Shown: piece by piece, positions 8,094-15,382 of the stretch | Layout: the number at the start of each line of letters is the position of its first letter | Position numbering within the stretch: position 1 is the first letter of the stretch | Notes under the pieces: model-generated | What the model was told of the DNA's origin: nothing | What the model saw: only the letters and a program-made list of their open reading frames with translations | Database searches by the model: none | Source: CAKOSP01 sp964404455 | GTDB lineage: Bacteria > Bacillota_I > Bacilli_A > RF39 > UBA660 | NCBI GenBank assembly: GCA_964404455.1 | Contig: CAYOJY010000011.1 | Coordinates: 1 to 21,196 of the forward strand | Reading direction: 5' to 3' | Length of the DNA: 21,196 nucleotides | Position numbers and translations under genes: made by a program

Positions 8094-9197
8094 ATGATTA
8101 AAGTAATGAGTGTTTTTGGTACTCGACCAGAGGCTATTAAAATGGCTCCATTAGTAAAAGAATTGGAGAAAAGAGCAGAAATTGAAAGTATTGTTTGTGT
8201 GACAGCTCAGCACCGGGAAATGCTTGATCAAGTTTTAGAAACATTTGGTATTGTTCCTGATTATGATTTGAATATTATGCAGCAAGGTCAAACATTAGCA
8301 GATGTAACCACCAGAGCTTTAAACGGACTGGAAAAAGTTATAAGTGAAGTAAAACCGGATATTGTATTAGTTCATGGTGATACAACTACATCATTTGCCG
8401 GCGCCTTAGCGGCGTTTTATAATCAAGTGGCAATTGGTCATGTTGAAGCCGGTCTTAGAACCTGGGATAAGTATGCACCATACCCCGAAGAAATGAATCG
8501 TCAAATGGTAGGATGTTTAACGGATATGCATTTTTCGCCAACTAAATTAAGTGCGCAAAATTTAATTAATGAGGGAAAGAAAAAAGAAAATATATATATT
8601 ACTGGAAATACTGCCATTGATGCGATAAAAACAACAATTGATTCTAATTATCAACATGAAATTTTAGATTGGGTGGGTCAAGATAGAATGATATTATTAA
8701 CGGCTCATAGAAGAGAAAATTTAGGCGAACCCATGTATAATATTTTTAGGGCAATAAAAAAAATAGTTAATGAGTTTAATGATATTAAAGTAATATATCC
8801 TATTCATTTAAATCCTGTTGTGCGAAAAATTGCCCATGAAGTATTAAATGATAATGAAAAAATAAAATTAATTGAGCCCTTGGAAGTAATTGATTTTCAT
8901 AACTTTCAAAACAAATCATACATCATCTTAACAGATAGTGGTGGAATTCAAGAAGAAGCCCCTTCACTTGGAAAACCAGTTTTAGTTTTAAGAGATACTA
9001 CTGAAAGACCGGAAGGAATTGAAGCAGGAACTTTAAAATTAGTGGGAACTAACGAAGAAGTTATATATCAAACGACTAAAGAATTGCTCGAAAATAAAGA
9101 GGCATATGATTCTATGAGTCTTGTTTCAAATCCTTATGGTGATGGGTTTGCTAGTCAAAGAATTGTCGATGCAATTATTGAAAAATTCAAAAAATAA
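8094..9197 (+). CDS. wecB: UDP-N-acetylglucosamine 2-epimerase (non-hydrolysing), WecB/MnaA
   Basis: A 367-residue enzyme interconverting UDP-GlcNAc and UDP-ManNAc in the cytoplasm. Family motifs are intact: GTRPEAIKMAPL (9-20), VHGDTTTS with D96, HVEAGLRT with E118, YPEEMNRQ with E132/E133, TAHRREN with H205, DSGGIQEEAPSLGKPVL and TERPEG. These match the catalytic residues of the E. coli enzyme. Length is normal. AAGGAG lies nine bases before the ATG. It is much closer to classical WecB/MnaA than the family member at 2322. It feeds the TagA-like ManNAc transferase at 12007, and its product could also be used by other transferases here. Its codons look less AT-biased than those of the neighbouring transferases, which fits a conserved, possibly better-expressed enzyme. 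Confidence 0.95.
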   Translation: MIKVMSVFGTRPEAIKMAPLVKELEKRAEIESIVCVTAQHREMLDQVLETFGIVPDYDLNIMQQGQTLADVTTRALNGLEKVISEVKPDIVLVHGDTTTSFAGALAAFYNQVAIGHVEAGLRTWDKYAPYPEEMNRQMVGCLTDMHFSPTKLSAQNLINEGKKKENIYITGNTAIDAIKTTIDSNYQHEILDWVGQDRMILLTAHRRENLGEPMYNIFRAIKKIVNEFNDIKVIYPIHLNPVVRKIAHEVLNDNEKIKLIEPLEVIDFHNFQNKSYIILTDSGGIQEEAPSLGKPVLVLRDTTERPEGIEAGTLKLVGTNEEVIYQTTKELLENKEAYDSMSLVSNPYGDGFASQRIVDAIIEKFKK

Positions 9198-9214
9198 TCA
9201 ATTAATTTAAGGAT

Positions 9215-10642
9215 GTGAATATTATCAACTTTTTAAAAAAAATTATTCAAATAATATTTATAATTCTCATGTTTTTAATATTATATTTTAATTTAAAACA
9301 ATTAACGTTGAAGTTATTTCTATTTACGTTAATTGTTTCAATTGGCATAATAATTATTGGTTATTTACTCCATCATTTTACATTATTTAAAAATAAAAAT
9401 GTTAAAATATATGCTTTATTATTAATTATAACGGGAATATTTATTAGAATTTATTTAATTAATAATCTTGATTTTAAATTAGAATCTGACTTTGCCTTCT
9501 TTTTTAATAATGCTTTAGGAATTATAAGTGGAACATTACCTGATGTCACATATTTATCATTTAATGGTTATGCTTATTTATTTGCGAGTATTATTTCTAT
9601 TATAATAAGAATATTTGGTGAATCTTTAAATATAATATTGGGGTTTAATTTAATATGTCAATTATTAACCGTTTTAATTATTTATAAAACTATTTCAATT
9701 AAATATAGTCAAAAGTCAGCTTATATTTTATCCACTGGATGGTTTTTATTGCCTACGGTTATTTTTGCCAATTTATTAGTATCAACGGAAACTTTCTTTA
9801 TGTTGATTTTTGCTTGTACTGTATATTTATTGTTAAAGATTATTGATTATAAAGAAGTTAATAAAAAAAATGTTTTAAATTATATTTTATTAGGAATATT
9901 AATGTCGCTTAGTAATAATATAAGACCGATAATGCTAATATTTGTTATAGCTTTGGTTATATACTTTGTACTTACTGCTAAGAATTTAAAAAGTTATTTA
10001 TTATTGGTAATATGTTTGTTTGTATATTTTTTTAGTAATTTCTTATTTAATACTTATATTGAACATAAGATAAATCATCAAACACAAGCGGGAGCTTTAG
10101 AATGGTCATTATATTTTGGGGCAAATAAAAATTCTTGTGGCAGCTGGACGGAAGCAGATTCAGGCATAGTTTTTGATACACTTTACAATAATAAGAATGG
10201 TAGCCAAATTTTAATTCAAAAGACTACAGACCGTTATAAAGAAATGGGTCTGCTAAAAACAGGTGAATTAATGCATTGCAAATTCCAAACGTTATGGACA
10301 GATAATAATAGTACTTATAATTTTGTTGTTCCTTTATTAACCGAAAATCCTAAAATAGATATTAATAAATATAATTTAGAATTTTCTAAAATAAGTTTAT
10401 TAATGGTTCTTACATTAATAATATTTAGTATTTTAAATTCTTTATCTGAATTTAAAAACAAAAGATACAATAGTTTATTTATTCAGTTATTTACTATAGG
10501 TTATATTCTTTCTAATTTACTGGTAGTTTTAAACGGTCGATATAATTTCCCACTATACTTTCTCTTAATTTTAATATCAGCACCTTATTTATCTCCTATT
10601 TTAAACGAAAATAAAATAAAAAATTTAAAGAAAGAAAAATAA
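9215..10642 (+). CDS. Polytopic membrane protein, probable GT-C (PMT/ArnT-like) glycosyltransferase
   Basis: About 475 residues with roughly ten to twelve hydrophobic segments and an extracytoplasmic-looking loop between about residues 290 and 385 that contains WSLYFGANKNSCGSWTEADSG. The first large loop holds LESDFAFFFNNA, an acidic motif at the place where GT-C enzymes carry their catalytic Asp, and a later loop has LVSTETFFML and NNIRPIML, as in PMT_2/GT39-like proteins. It would transfer a sugar from a lipid-phosphate donor outside the membrane. A Wzy-type polymerase is the main alternative. The start is uncertain: GTG at 9215 is only one base after AAGGA, while the stretch AAGGATGTGA (9209-9218) is itself a near-perfect Shine-Dalgarno sequence pointing to ATT 9221 or ATC 9224. 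It follows wecB by 17 bases. Confidence 0.65.
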   Translation: MNIINFLKKIIQIIFIILMFLILYFNLKQLTLKLFLFTLIVSIGIIIIGYLLHHFTLFKNKNVKIYALLLIITGIFIRIYLINNLDFKLESDFAFFFNNALGIISGTLPDVTYLSFNGYAYLFASIISIIIRIFGESLNIILGFNLICQLLTVLIIYKTISIKYSQKSAYILSTGWFLLPTVIFANLLVSTETFFMLIFACTVYLLLKIIDYKEVNKKNVLNYILLGILMSLSNNIRPIMLIFVIALVIYFVLTAKNLKSYLLLVICLFVYFFSNFLFNTYIEHKINHQTQAGALEWSLYFGANKNSCGSWTEADSGIVFDTLYNNKNGSQILIQKTTDRYKEMGLLKTGELMHCKFQTLWTDNNSTYNFVVPLLTENPKIDINKYNLEFSKISLLMVLTLIIFSILNSLSEFKNKRYNSLFIQLFTIGYILSNLLVVLNGRYNFPLYFLLILISAPYLSPILNENKIKNLKKEK

Positions 10643-10662
10643 CGACAAAAAATGTGGTACTC

Positions 10663-10715
10663 TTGACATTAATTAATAATATAAATTTGTTTTCCTTTAT
10701 TAGAATTGATATAAT
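10663..10715 (+). promoter_or_regulatory. Promoter for the GT4-tagA pair
   Basis: TTGTTT (10687-10692) and TATAAT (10710-10715) are 17 bases apart, with an extended -10 TG at 10707-10708 (TGATATAAT). A consensus TTGACA at 10663-10668 sits further upstream but only 11 bases from a TATAAA, so it is not well placed. The predicted start site is near 10722, giving a leader of about 17 bases before the ATG at 10739. Confidence 0.65.
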
Positions 10716-10738
10716 TAAAAAAGAAAAGCTGGTGAATT

Positions 10739-12010
10739 ATGCAAGAAAAAATTTCAAAATTAGTTAATGTGTATAAAAAATATGGTTTTTTCGGTTTTCT
10801 AAAAAAATTAAAAGCTTACATCATTGCCAATTATCTAGACAAAATAAGTTTTAAAGTTATTTTTAATCAAAAAAAATATCAAAACGTAATTCAAAAAATA
10901 TTACTTGATAATAAGTATGATCGAATCATTTTATGGCGAAGTAGCTTTGGCTATAATGTACCATTATTTCAACGGCCTCAACATATTGCTAATAATTTAT
11001 CTAAAAATGGTTGCTTAGTTTTTTATGAAGTTACAACCATGACAGACGAAATAAAAAATATTCAAAAGCATAGCTCTAATATTTATTTAATGAATTTTAA
11101 TAATATAGCACTGAATAAAATATTAATGAATGAACTTAAAAAAAATAACAAACCTAAATATGTTCAACTTTATTCCACTGATTGGAAATTATCCGTTGAA
11201 CATATTCAAAATTATATTAAACAGGGCTTTAAATTTATTTATGAATACATTGATGATATTTCGCCTGAGCTGGCGGGAACTAAAGAAGTACCTCAAAATA
11301 TTATTAATAAATATGAATTTGTTATGAATAATCAGAGTTCTTATATTATTGTGACCGCTGATTTATTAAAAGAGGATGTTATTAAACATCGGGGCGAAAA
11401 AAACATGGCATTTTCGTCAAATGGAGTAGATTATAATTTTTTTCAGCATTTCGAACAAAATTTTAAATATGAAAAAGATTTTACAGAAATTGAAAAAAAA
11501 GGTAAACCAATTATAATGTATTATGGAGCCTTAGCAAAATGGTTTGATTATTCATTATTAAAAAAAATTGCTCAAACTGATAAATATAATATTATTTTAT
11601 TTGGAATTAAATATGATGAATCTTATGATGAAAATATGGAGCAAGAAAAAAACATTTATTTTTTAGGAACAAAAGATTATAAAGTTTTAAAGTATTATGC
11701 TAAAAAAGCCGACATTTTAATTATTCCATTTTTAATTAATGATATTACTAAAGCAACTAGTCCTGTAAAATTATTCGAATATATGGCTTTACACAAACCA
11801 ATTGTAACAACAGACATGAACGAATGTCGAAAATATAAATCAGTTTTAATTGGCAAAAATCATGATGATTTTTTAAAAAAGCTAAATCAAGCATTGGATT
11901 TAAAAAAAGATCAAAAATATATTAATCTATTAGATAAAGAAGCTAAAGAAAATGATTGGTCAATGAAAGCTAAATCAATAATTGATTTAATAAAAAGAGA
12001 TGAAAAATGA
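10739..12010 (+). CDS. Glycosyltransferase, GT4 fold, TuaH-like
   Basis: A 423-residue GT-B enzyme. The N-terminal half has IILWRSSFGYNVPLFQRPQHIANNL (about 63-87 as one block); the FQRPQHI signature is typical of TuaH-like transferases from teichuronic acid and capsule clusters. STDW and YEYIDDISPEL follow, then FSSNGVDYNFF. The C-terminal half has MYYGALAKWFDY and, near residue 340, TSPVKLFEYMALHKPIV, the donor-binding segment with the second Glu of the EX7E-type motif. No membrane helix is evident. The N-terminal YKKYGFFGFLKKL is a basic amphipathic stretch that may help membrane contact. It has a GGTGA ribosome site and its own promoter, and overlaps tagA by ATGA. The sugar specificity cannot be read. 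Confidence 0.8.
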   Translation: MQEKISKLVNVYKKYGFFGFLKKLKAYIIANYLDKISFKVIFNQKKYQNVIQKILLDNKYDRIILWRSSFGYNVPLFQRPQHIANNLSKNGCLVFYEVTTMTDEIKNIQKHSSNIYLMNFNNIALNKILMNELKKNNKPKYVQLYSTDWKLSVEHIQNYIKQGFKFIYEYIDDISPELAGTKEVPQNIINKYEFVMNNQSSYIIVTADLLKEDVIKHRGEKNMAFSSNGVDYNFFQHFEQNFKYEKDFTEIEKKGKPIIMYYGALAKWFDYSLLKKIAQTDKYNIILFGIKYDESYDENMEQEKNIYFLGTKDYKVLKYYAKKADILIIPFLINDITKATSPVKLFEYMALHKPIVTTDMNECRKYKSVLIGKNHDDFLKKLNQALDLKKDQKYINLLDKEAKENDWSMKAKSIIDLIKRDEK

Positions 12011-12705
12011 ATAAGTATTTTAATTTAATATATCAAAAATCTTTAGATGATTATTATAAATATTTAGAAAAATTATTAATTAATAACCAAAAAAAATTTA
12101 TTATAACAGTTAATCCGGAAACGTTAATGTTAGCTCAAAAAGAAAAAGAATTAAGGAAAATTTTACTAAATAAAAATAATAGTTTGACTCCTGATGGAAT
12201 TTCGGTAATTAAAAAAGCTAAAAAATATGGAATTAATATTTCAGCCAGAATTACCGGAATTGAAATTAGTGAGAAATTATTAGAAATTTGTAATAAGCAT
12301 CAAAAATCTCTTTATTTATTTGGGAGTAAAAAAGAAATTGGCACCAAGTTATTAAAAATAATCAAAAAGAAATATCCAAATATTACATTACTTGGTTTTA
12401 CAGACGGATATAGCAATGATAAAGACAAAGAATTTCAAAAAATTGTTCAATTAAAACCTGATGTTTGTTTAGTTGCACTTGGTATTCCTCATCAGGAATT
12501 ATTAATAAATAAACACATAGATAAATTTGAAAAAGGAATATTCATAGGGGTAGGCGGTTCTTTTGATGTAATATCCGGAGCCAAAAAAAGAGCACCTAAA
12601 ATACTCATTAAACTAAATTTGGAATGGTTATATCGAATAATAAAAGAGCCTAAAAGATTAAAAAGATTTTTTTTAAACAATATAATATTTATGTTTAAAA
12701 AATAA
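12007..12705 (+). CDS. tagA: WecG/TagA/CpsF family glycosyltransferase (probable ManNAc transferase)
   Basis: A 232-residue GT26 enzyme. In TagA/TarA this transfers ManNAc from UDP-ManNAc to GlcNAc-PP-undecaprenol at the cytoplasmic membrane. The family pattern is complete: TVNPETLM (34-41), LTPDGISV with the putative catalytic Asp D63, ARITGIE with R81, FGSKKEI, GFTDGYS, LGIPHQE with Q163, and VGGSFDVISGAKKRAPK. The C-terminal LEWLYRIIKEPKRLKRFF is the appendage involved in membrane binding and catalysis. Length is normal. The UDP-ManNAc it needs should come from the wecB gene at 8094. TagO, which makes its lipid acceptor, is not in the window. It ends the polysaccharide locus. WecG or CpsF-type specificities using other donors remain possible. 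Confidence 0.88.
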   Translation: MNKYFNLIYQKSLDDYYKYLEKLLINNQKKFIITVNPETLMLAQKEKELRKILLNKNNSLTPDGISVIKKAKKYGINISARITGIEISEKLLEICNKHQKSLYLFGSKKEIGTKLLKIIKKKYPNITLLGFTDGYSNDKDKEFQKIVQLKPDVCLVALGIPHQELLINKHIDKFEKGIFIGVGGSFDVISGAKKRAPKILIKLNLEWLYRIIKEPKRLKRFFLNNIIFMFKK

Positions 12706-12726
12706 CGTAAACAAACTTAAAAAACA

Positions 12727-12755
12727 TTGTTTTATAAAAAATAATAATATATAAT
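12727..12755 (+). promoter_or_regulatory. Promoter for the 23-residue small protein
   Basis: TTGTTT (12727-12732) and a perfect TATAAT (12750-12755) are separated by 17 bases. The predicted start would lie near 12762, leaving only about 13 bases before the ATG, so the transcript would begin almost at the ribosome site. Confidence 0.55.
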
Positions 12756-12774
12756 TTAAAAAGGAAGGATTGTC

Positions 12775-12846
12775 ATGACAAAGGATTCAAAAATAATTTG
12801 TGTAATATTAATTTTATTTGTAATGGGAATTTATTTCACCATATAA
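12775..12846 (+). CDS. Very small single-pass membrane protein (23 residues), unknown
   Basis: ATG at 12775 follows a strong ribosome site (AAGGAAGGA, 12761-12769) with five bases between. The product starts MTKDSKIICVIL, continues as one hydrophobic helix and ends YFTI, so it is almost only a transmembrane segment. No family is recognised. Support comes from the ribosome site, a promoter with perfect TATAAT, and a second small membrane gene 60 bases downstream. Against it, a frame this short can arise by chance in AT-rich DNA. Confidence 0.5.
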   Translation: MTKDSKIICVILILFVMGIYFTI

Positions 12847-12853
12847 TAGTTTA

Positions 12854-12882
12854 TTGACGAATTGTATCAAATATGATATAAT
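12854..12882 (+). promoter_or_regulatory. Strong promoter for the 54-residue membrane protein
   Basis: TTGACG (12854-12859) and TATAAT (12877-12882) are 17 bases apart with an extended -10 TG at 12874-12875 (TGATATAAT). This is the best promoter in the window. The start site is expected near 12889, so the leader is about 18 bases and begins just before AGGGGGA. Confidence 0.8.
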
Positions 12883-12906
12883 TTTTTTGTATCAGGGGGA
12901 TATGAT

Positions 12907-13071
12907 ATGAAAAAAAGAATAGGGTTGATTTCAGGATATGTGCTAGAAATTGTTTTTGCTACAGCTATTATATTGGTAAGCATTCCTTTATGGATTGGCT
13001 TTACAACTAATGGCTATAGTTATGAAGCAAGCGAAAATTCACAAAATCCCAACATTATTAAAAATAATTGA
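12907..13071 (+). CDS. Small membrane protein (54 residues), unknown
   Basis: ATG at 12907 is preceded by AGGGGGA (12894-12900) with six bases between. The product begins MKKRIGLISGYVLEIVFA and continues through one hydrophobic helix (about residues 8-33) ending PLWIGF. A polar tail (34-54) is rich in Asn, Ser and Glu. The basic N-terminus and helix suggest an inserted single-pass protein with the tail outside, or an uncleaved signal anchor. No domain is recognised. It is a stand-alone unit: a near-consensus promoter precedes it and a long AT-rich hairpin lies about 60 bases after its TGA. It sits between the polysaccharide locus and the fibre-like cluster and could belong to either or to neither. 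Confidence 0.75.
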   Translation: MKKRIGLISGYVLEIVFATAIILVSIPLWIGFTTNGYSYEASENSQNPNIIKNN

Positions 13072-13130
13072 ATTTTCGATTTTTTAAAATAGTGTTAAAA
13101 ATTTAACTATTTTTAACCATTTTGAGACAG

Positions 13131-13164
13131 TGATTAATAAATTTTTATTTATTAATCATTTTTT
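13131..13164 (+). terminator. AT-rich hairpin with T run, probable terminator
   Basis: TGATTAATAAA (13131-13141) and TTTATTAATCA (13148-13158) form a perfect 11-base-pair stem with a six-base loop, followed by TTTTTT. The stem is low in GC, so termination strength is uncertain. A second, weaker inverted repeat lies just upstream at 13088-13111. The rest of 13072-13210 shows nothing else. Confidence 0.5.
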
Positions 13165-13210
13165 ATATTAGATTTTAATTTACATTTTTTCAAAAAAATT
13201 ATATTCGGAA

Positions 13211-13239
13211 TTGTTAATTAAAAAAAAGTATGATAATAT
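13211..13239 (+). promoter_or_regulatory. Promoter for the TasA-like/LysM gene
   Basis: TTGTTA (13211-13216) and TAATAT (13234-13239) are 17 bases apart, with an extended -10 TG at 13231-13232. The predicted start near 13246 gives a leader of about 20 bases, with GGTGAT at 13255-13260 as ribosome site for the ATG at 13266. Confidence 0.5.
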
Positions 13240-13265
13240 ATAAATAATGGTATGGTGATTTTTGA

Positions 13266-14393
13266 ATGAGTGTTTTAAATAAAATTAAAGGTGAAACTAA
13301 AATAATTATGTTAAGTGTAATAATATTGACTCTTTCAACAATAGGTTTTTCTTATTCAGTTTTATTTGATATAAAATCAAATTCTAATAATCAAATTATT
13401 CAAACAGGAAATTTATCAGTAGTTTATGGGGGATCATCTTCATCAATAAATAATTTTGATATGTTGCCAATGAGCGATCAATCTGGTTTAAATAGTGATT
13501 CAAGAAGTATTATTCATATTCAAAATAACGGCTCATTTAATTCTACTTTTACAATAACTCTATCTTATGATTATAATGCTTTTAAAGAAAGAAGTAATTA
13601 CGAAGAAGGAAATGAATTAGTTCCTTTTGAATACTTAAGAATGGCAATTTTTGAATATGATGAAGAAACTTCCCAAATGAATTTAATTAGTGGAATTATC
13701 GATTTGGGTGATGTTCCAATTCATCAAGTTGAAAGTGATTTTTATAATAATTCTTATGCTATTTTTACTTCATCAGTTGATAAACTTTCATCGGGCAATA
13801 GTACTAAAACATTAGCAATTAAAGTATGGATTGAAGAAGATGCCACAGAAAATATTAGTGATTATTTTGTTTATTTAAAAGTCAATATTGTTTCGGAAGT
13901 AAAAGAATCAGTAATGAATTATACTTTAAATGGCATAGTTAAAGATTTTAATGGCGATTTAGTAACTGCTGCTTTAGTAGAGTTTCAAAACGCTTCATAT
14001 AAAGGACTTACAGATGGAAATGGTTATTTTTCATTAAATGATATTAGAGAAGGTACTTATTTAGTTAATATAACTTATAATGGTATTAAATATAGTACAA
14101 CATTAAATGTGGTGGAAGCTCAAAGTAAAAATTTAAATTTGTTTCCTACAACGCATATTATTCAATCTGGACAAGATTTATCTTATTTAACTAAAACTTA
14201 TTCAACTACTTTTGATAAAATTAAGAATGAAAATAATCTAACACTTGATTCTAAATCAGTCGTATTGAATGAGGGAACAACTTACAATATTCCTAAAACT
14301 TATCAATTAATTGGGGATGAAAATCAAAATTTAGGCGTTTTAAATATAAATTTAGGAAGTAATAAAAATATTGATAGCATGAGTTTATCATAG
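13266..14393 (+). CDS. Secreted TasA/camelysin-like protein with carboxypeptidase-regulatory-like and LysM domains
   Basis: A 375-residue protein. The N-terminal hydrophobic segment (about 12-30) ends IGFSYSVLFDIKSNS, followed by TGNLSVVY at 48-54. This resembles the SipW-processed start of TasA and camelysin, where AFNDIKSK leads into a TGxLxL strand. HIQNNGSFNSTFTITLSYD (84-102) continues the TasA-like beta fold. Residues about 220-282 (GIVKDFNGDLVTAALVEF, TDGNGYFSLNDI, GTYLVNITYNG) read as a CarboxypepD_reg or Cna-B-like beta domain. Residues about 297-343 (HIIQSGQDLSYLTKTYSTT, IKNENNL, closing NIP) match a LysM domain, which binds peptidoglycan. It contains no cysteine, unlike the four proteins that follow. 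It probably anchors or nucleates an extracellular structure at the wall; that role is inferred. It lies nine bases upstream of the next gene and shares its operon. Confidence 0.75.
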   Translation: MSVLNKIKGETKIIMLSVIILTLSTIGFSYSVLFDIKSNSNNQIIQTGNLSVVYGGSSSSINNFDMLPMSDQSGLNSDSRSIIHIQNNGSFNSTFTITLSYDYNAFKERSNYEEGNELVPFEYLRMAIFEYDEETSQMNLISGIIDLGDVPIHQVESDFYNNSYAIFTSSVDKLSSGNSTKTLAIKVWIEEDATENISDYFVYLKVNIVSEVKESVMNYTLNGIVKDFNGDLVTAALVEFQNASYKGLTDGNGYFSLNDIREGTYLVNITYNGIKYSTTLNVVEAQSKNLNLFPTTHIIQSGQDLSYLTKTYSTTFDKIKNENNLTLDSKSVVLNEGTTYNIPKTYQLIGDENQNLGVLNINLGSNKNIDSMSLS

Positions 14394-14402
14394 GAGGCAT
14401 TA

Positions 14403-15050
14403 GTGAGAGAAAAAAATTATCAAACAATTTTATCAATTATATTATTAATAATTGTAACATTAAGTACCATAACGGCAACATTTGCTTACTTTACTGCCAG
14501 AGCAAATTTAATTAATTTGGATAAACTTCAAATTAATTCAGCAACTATGGGACAAGCATATTCTTTATCGGGAAGTCCGATTGATTTATTGATTGAAGAA
14601 GAAGATATGCTTAAGAATAAAATAGATATAACTAAACCAACTAAAACATCAAGTAATGAAACTCCAATAAGTGTAATTATTGAAACATCTGCTTCGGGTG
14701 GAACATTAAAATGTTCATATGATATTGTTTATGAAGTTGATACTCCTTTTTACAACAGCACAACTAATATAGATAACGTAAATGAATTTGTCATTAATGG
14801 TAAAGAATTAAATTATGGATTAGATATACTTAATGAAATGTCGCTAGGAAATATAAGTGAGGAAATCGTTTTATTATCTGATATTGAAATAAAAGTTACG
14901 GGCATCAATAAACAAAAAGTCCATGACTGGGTTTTTAATGCTGGATTTTATAATCAAAGTTTTAAACAAGATGAAAAATCAGGAATATCTTTTGGCGGAA
15001 ATATTGTTATTAAAAATTTAAATTGTATTAATACCGTTTTAGAGATGTAA
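14403..15050 (+). CDS. SipW-type signal peptide protein, pair A (probable minor subunit)
   Basis: A 215-residue secreted protein. The signal helix (about 9-28) ends TITATFAYFTA; by analogy with camelysin, cleavage is expected after A28, just before YFTA. The mature part is beta-rich with no recognised catalytic motif. It has two cysteines, C104 in LKCSYDIVY and C208 in NLNCIN. It aligns with the protein at 15383 through the cysteine-tyrosine-aspartate segment, the W...FYN region (HDWVFNAGFYNQS versus VTWTITPRYYNLE) and SFGGNIVIKNLNC versus TFGGIVSLTNLSC. The GTG at 14403 is chosen because AGGAGG (14392-14397) is five bases ahead, overlapping the previous TAG; the product then starts MREKN, like the MxxKN starts of its relatives. 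The closest known family is TasA/camelysin, but the match is limited to the signal region and general build. Confidence 0.75.
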   Translation: MREKNYQTILSIILLIIVTLSTITATFAYFTARANLINLDKLQINSATMGQAYSLSGSPIDLLIEEEDMLKNKIDITKPTKTSSNETPISVIIETSASGGTLKCSYDIVYEVDTPFYNSTTNIDNVNEFVINGKELNYGLDILNEMSLGNISEEIVLLSDIEIKVTGINKQKVHDWVFNAGFYNQSFKQDEKSGISFGGNIVIKNLNCINTVLEM

Positions 15051-15123
15051 TTTAAAAACACTAAAAACAAATAAATATGACTAAATAATGGACGCAAAAA
15101 GTAAAAAAGTTTTTTCAATGATA

Positions 15124-15170
15124 AAAAATCTATAAGTTTTGTTAAAATAAATGAAAACTTATAGATTTTT
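15124..15170. terminator. Perfect 17-base inverted repeat, probable bidirectional terminator
   Basis: AAAAATCTATAAGTTTT (15124-15140) and its exact reverse complement (15154-15170) flank a 13-base loop. The stem ends in T runs on both strands. It closes the 13266-15050 transcript and isolates the next gene, which has its own promoter. Apart from this hairpin and that promoter I see nothing in the 332 bases between 15050 and 15383. Confidence 0.75.
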
Positions 15171-15332
15171 ACATTTAAAATACCGGCTATCCAACATTGA
15201 TTTATAAAGAACAAAATTATTTTTAAATTTAAAATTTTTACTATATTAACCACGATTATTGTAGAAAAATAATGATTTTTAATTTAGTTTTACACTTTTT
15301 GAATAAATAATGTGATTTTGGACAAAATATTA

Positions 15333-15361
15333 TTGCAATTTTATATTTTTTTTGATAATCT
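15333..15361 (+). promoter_or_regulatory. Promoter candidate for the pair-A major gene
   Basis: TTGCAA (15333-15338) and TAATCT (15356-15361) are 17 bases apart with an extended -10 TG at 15353-15354. The overlapping GATAAT (15354-15359) is an alternative -10 with 15-base spacing. Either places the start close to the AGGAGG at 15370-15375. Confidence 0.4.
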
Positions 15362-15382
15362 TATACTAGAGGAGGAAAAGAA

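Noticed and set aside
12007..12705. Complete wall teichoic acid locus
   Set aside because: Only mnaA- and tagA-like genes are present. No TagB, TagF, TagD or TagGH-like genes are seen, so a teichoic acid assignment is not justified.
12720..12740. Possible terminator after tagA (AAAAC, ATT, GTTTT)
   Set aside because: Only five weak base pairs with a three-base loop and no proper T run. It also overlaps the promoter of the small gene.
14954..15253. 99-codon minus-strand frame
   Set aside because: It overlaps the 3' end of the gene at 14403 and the perfect hairpin at 15124-15170, has no ribosome site, and its product is low-complexity hydrophobic sequence typical of AT-rich noise.
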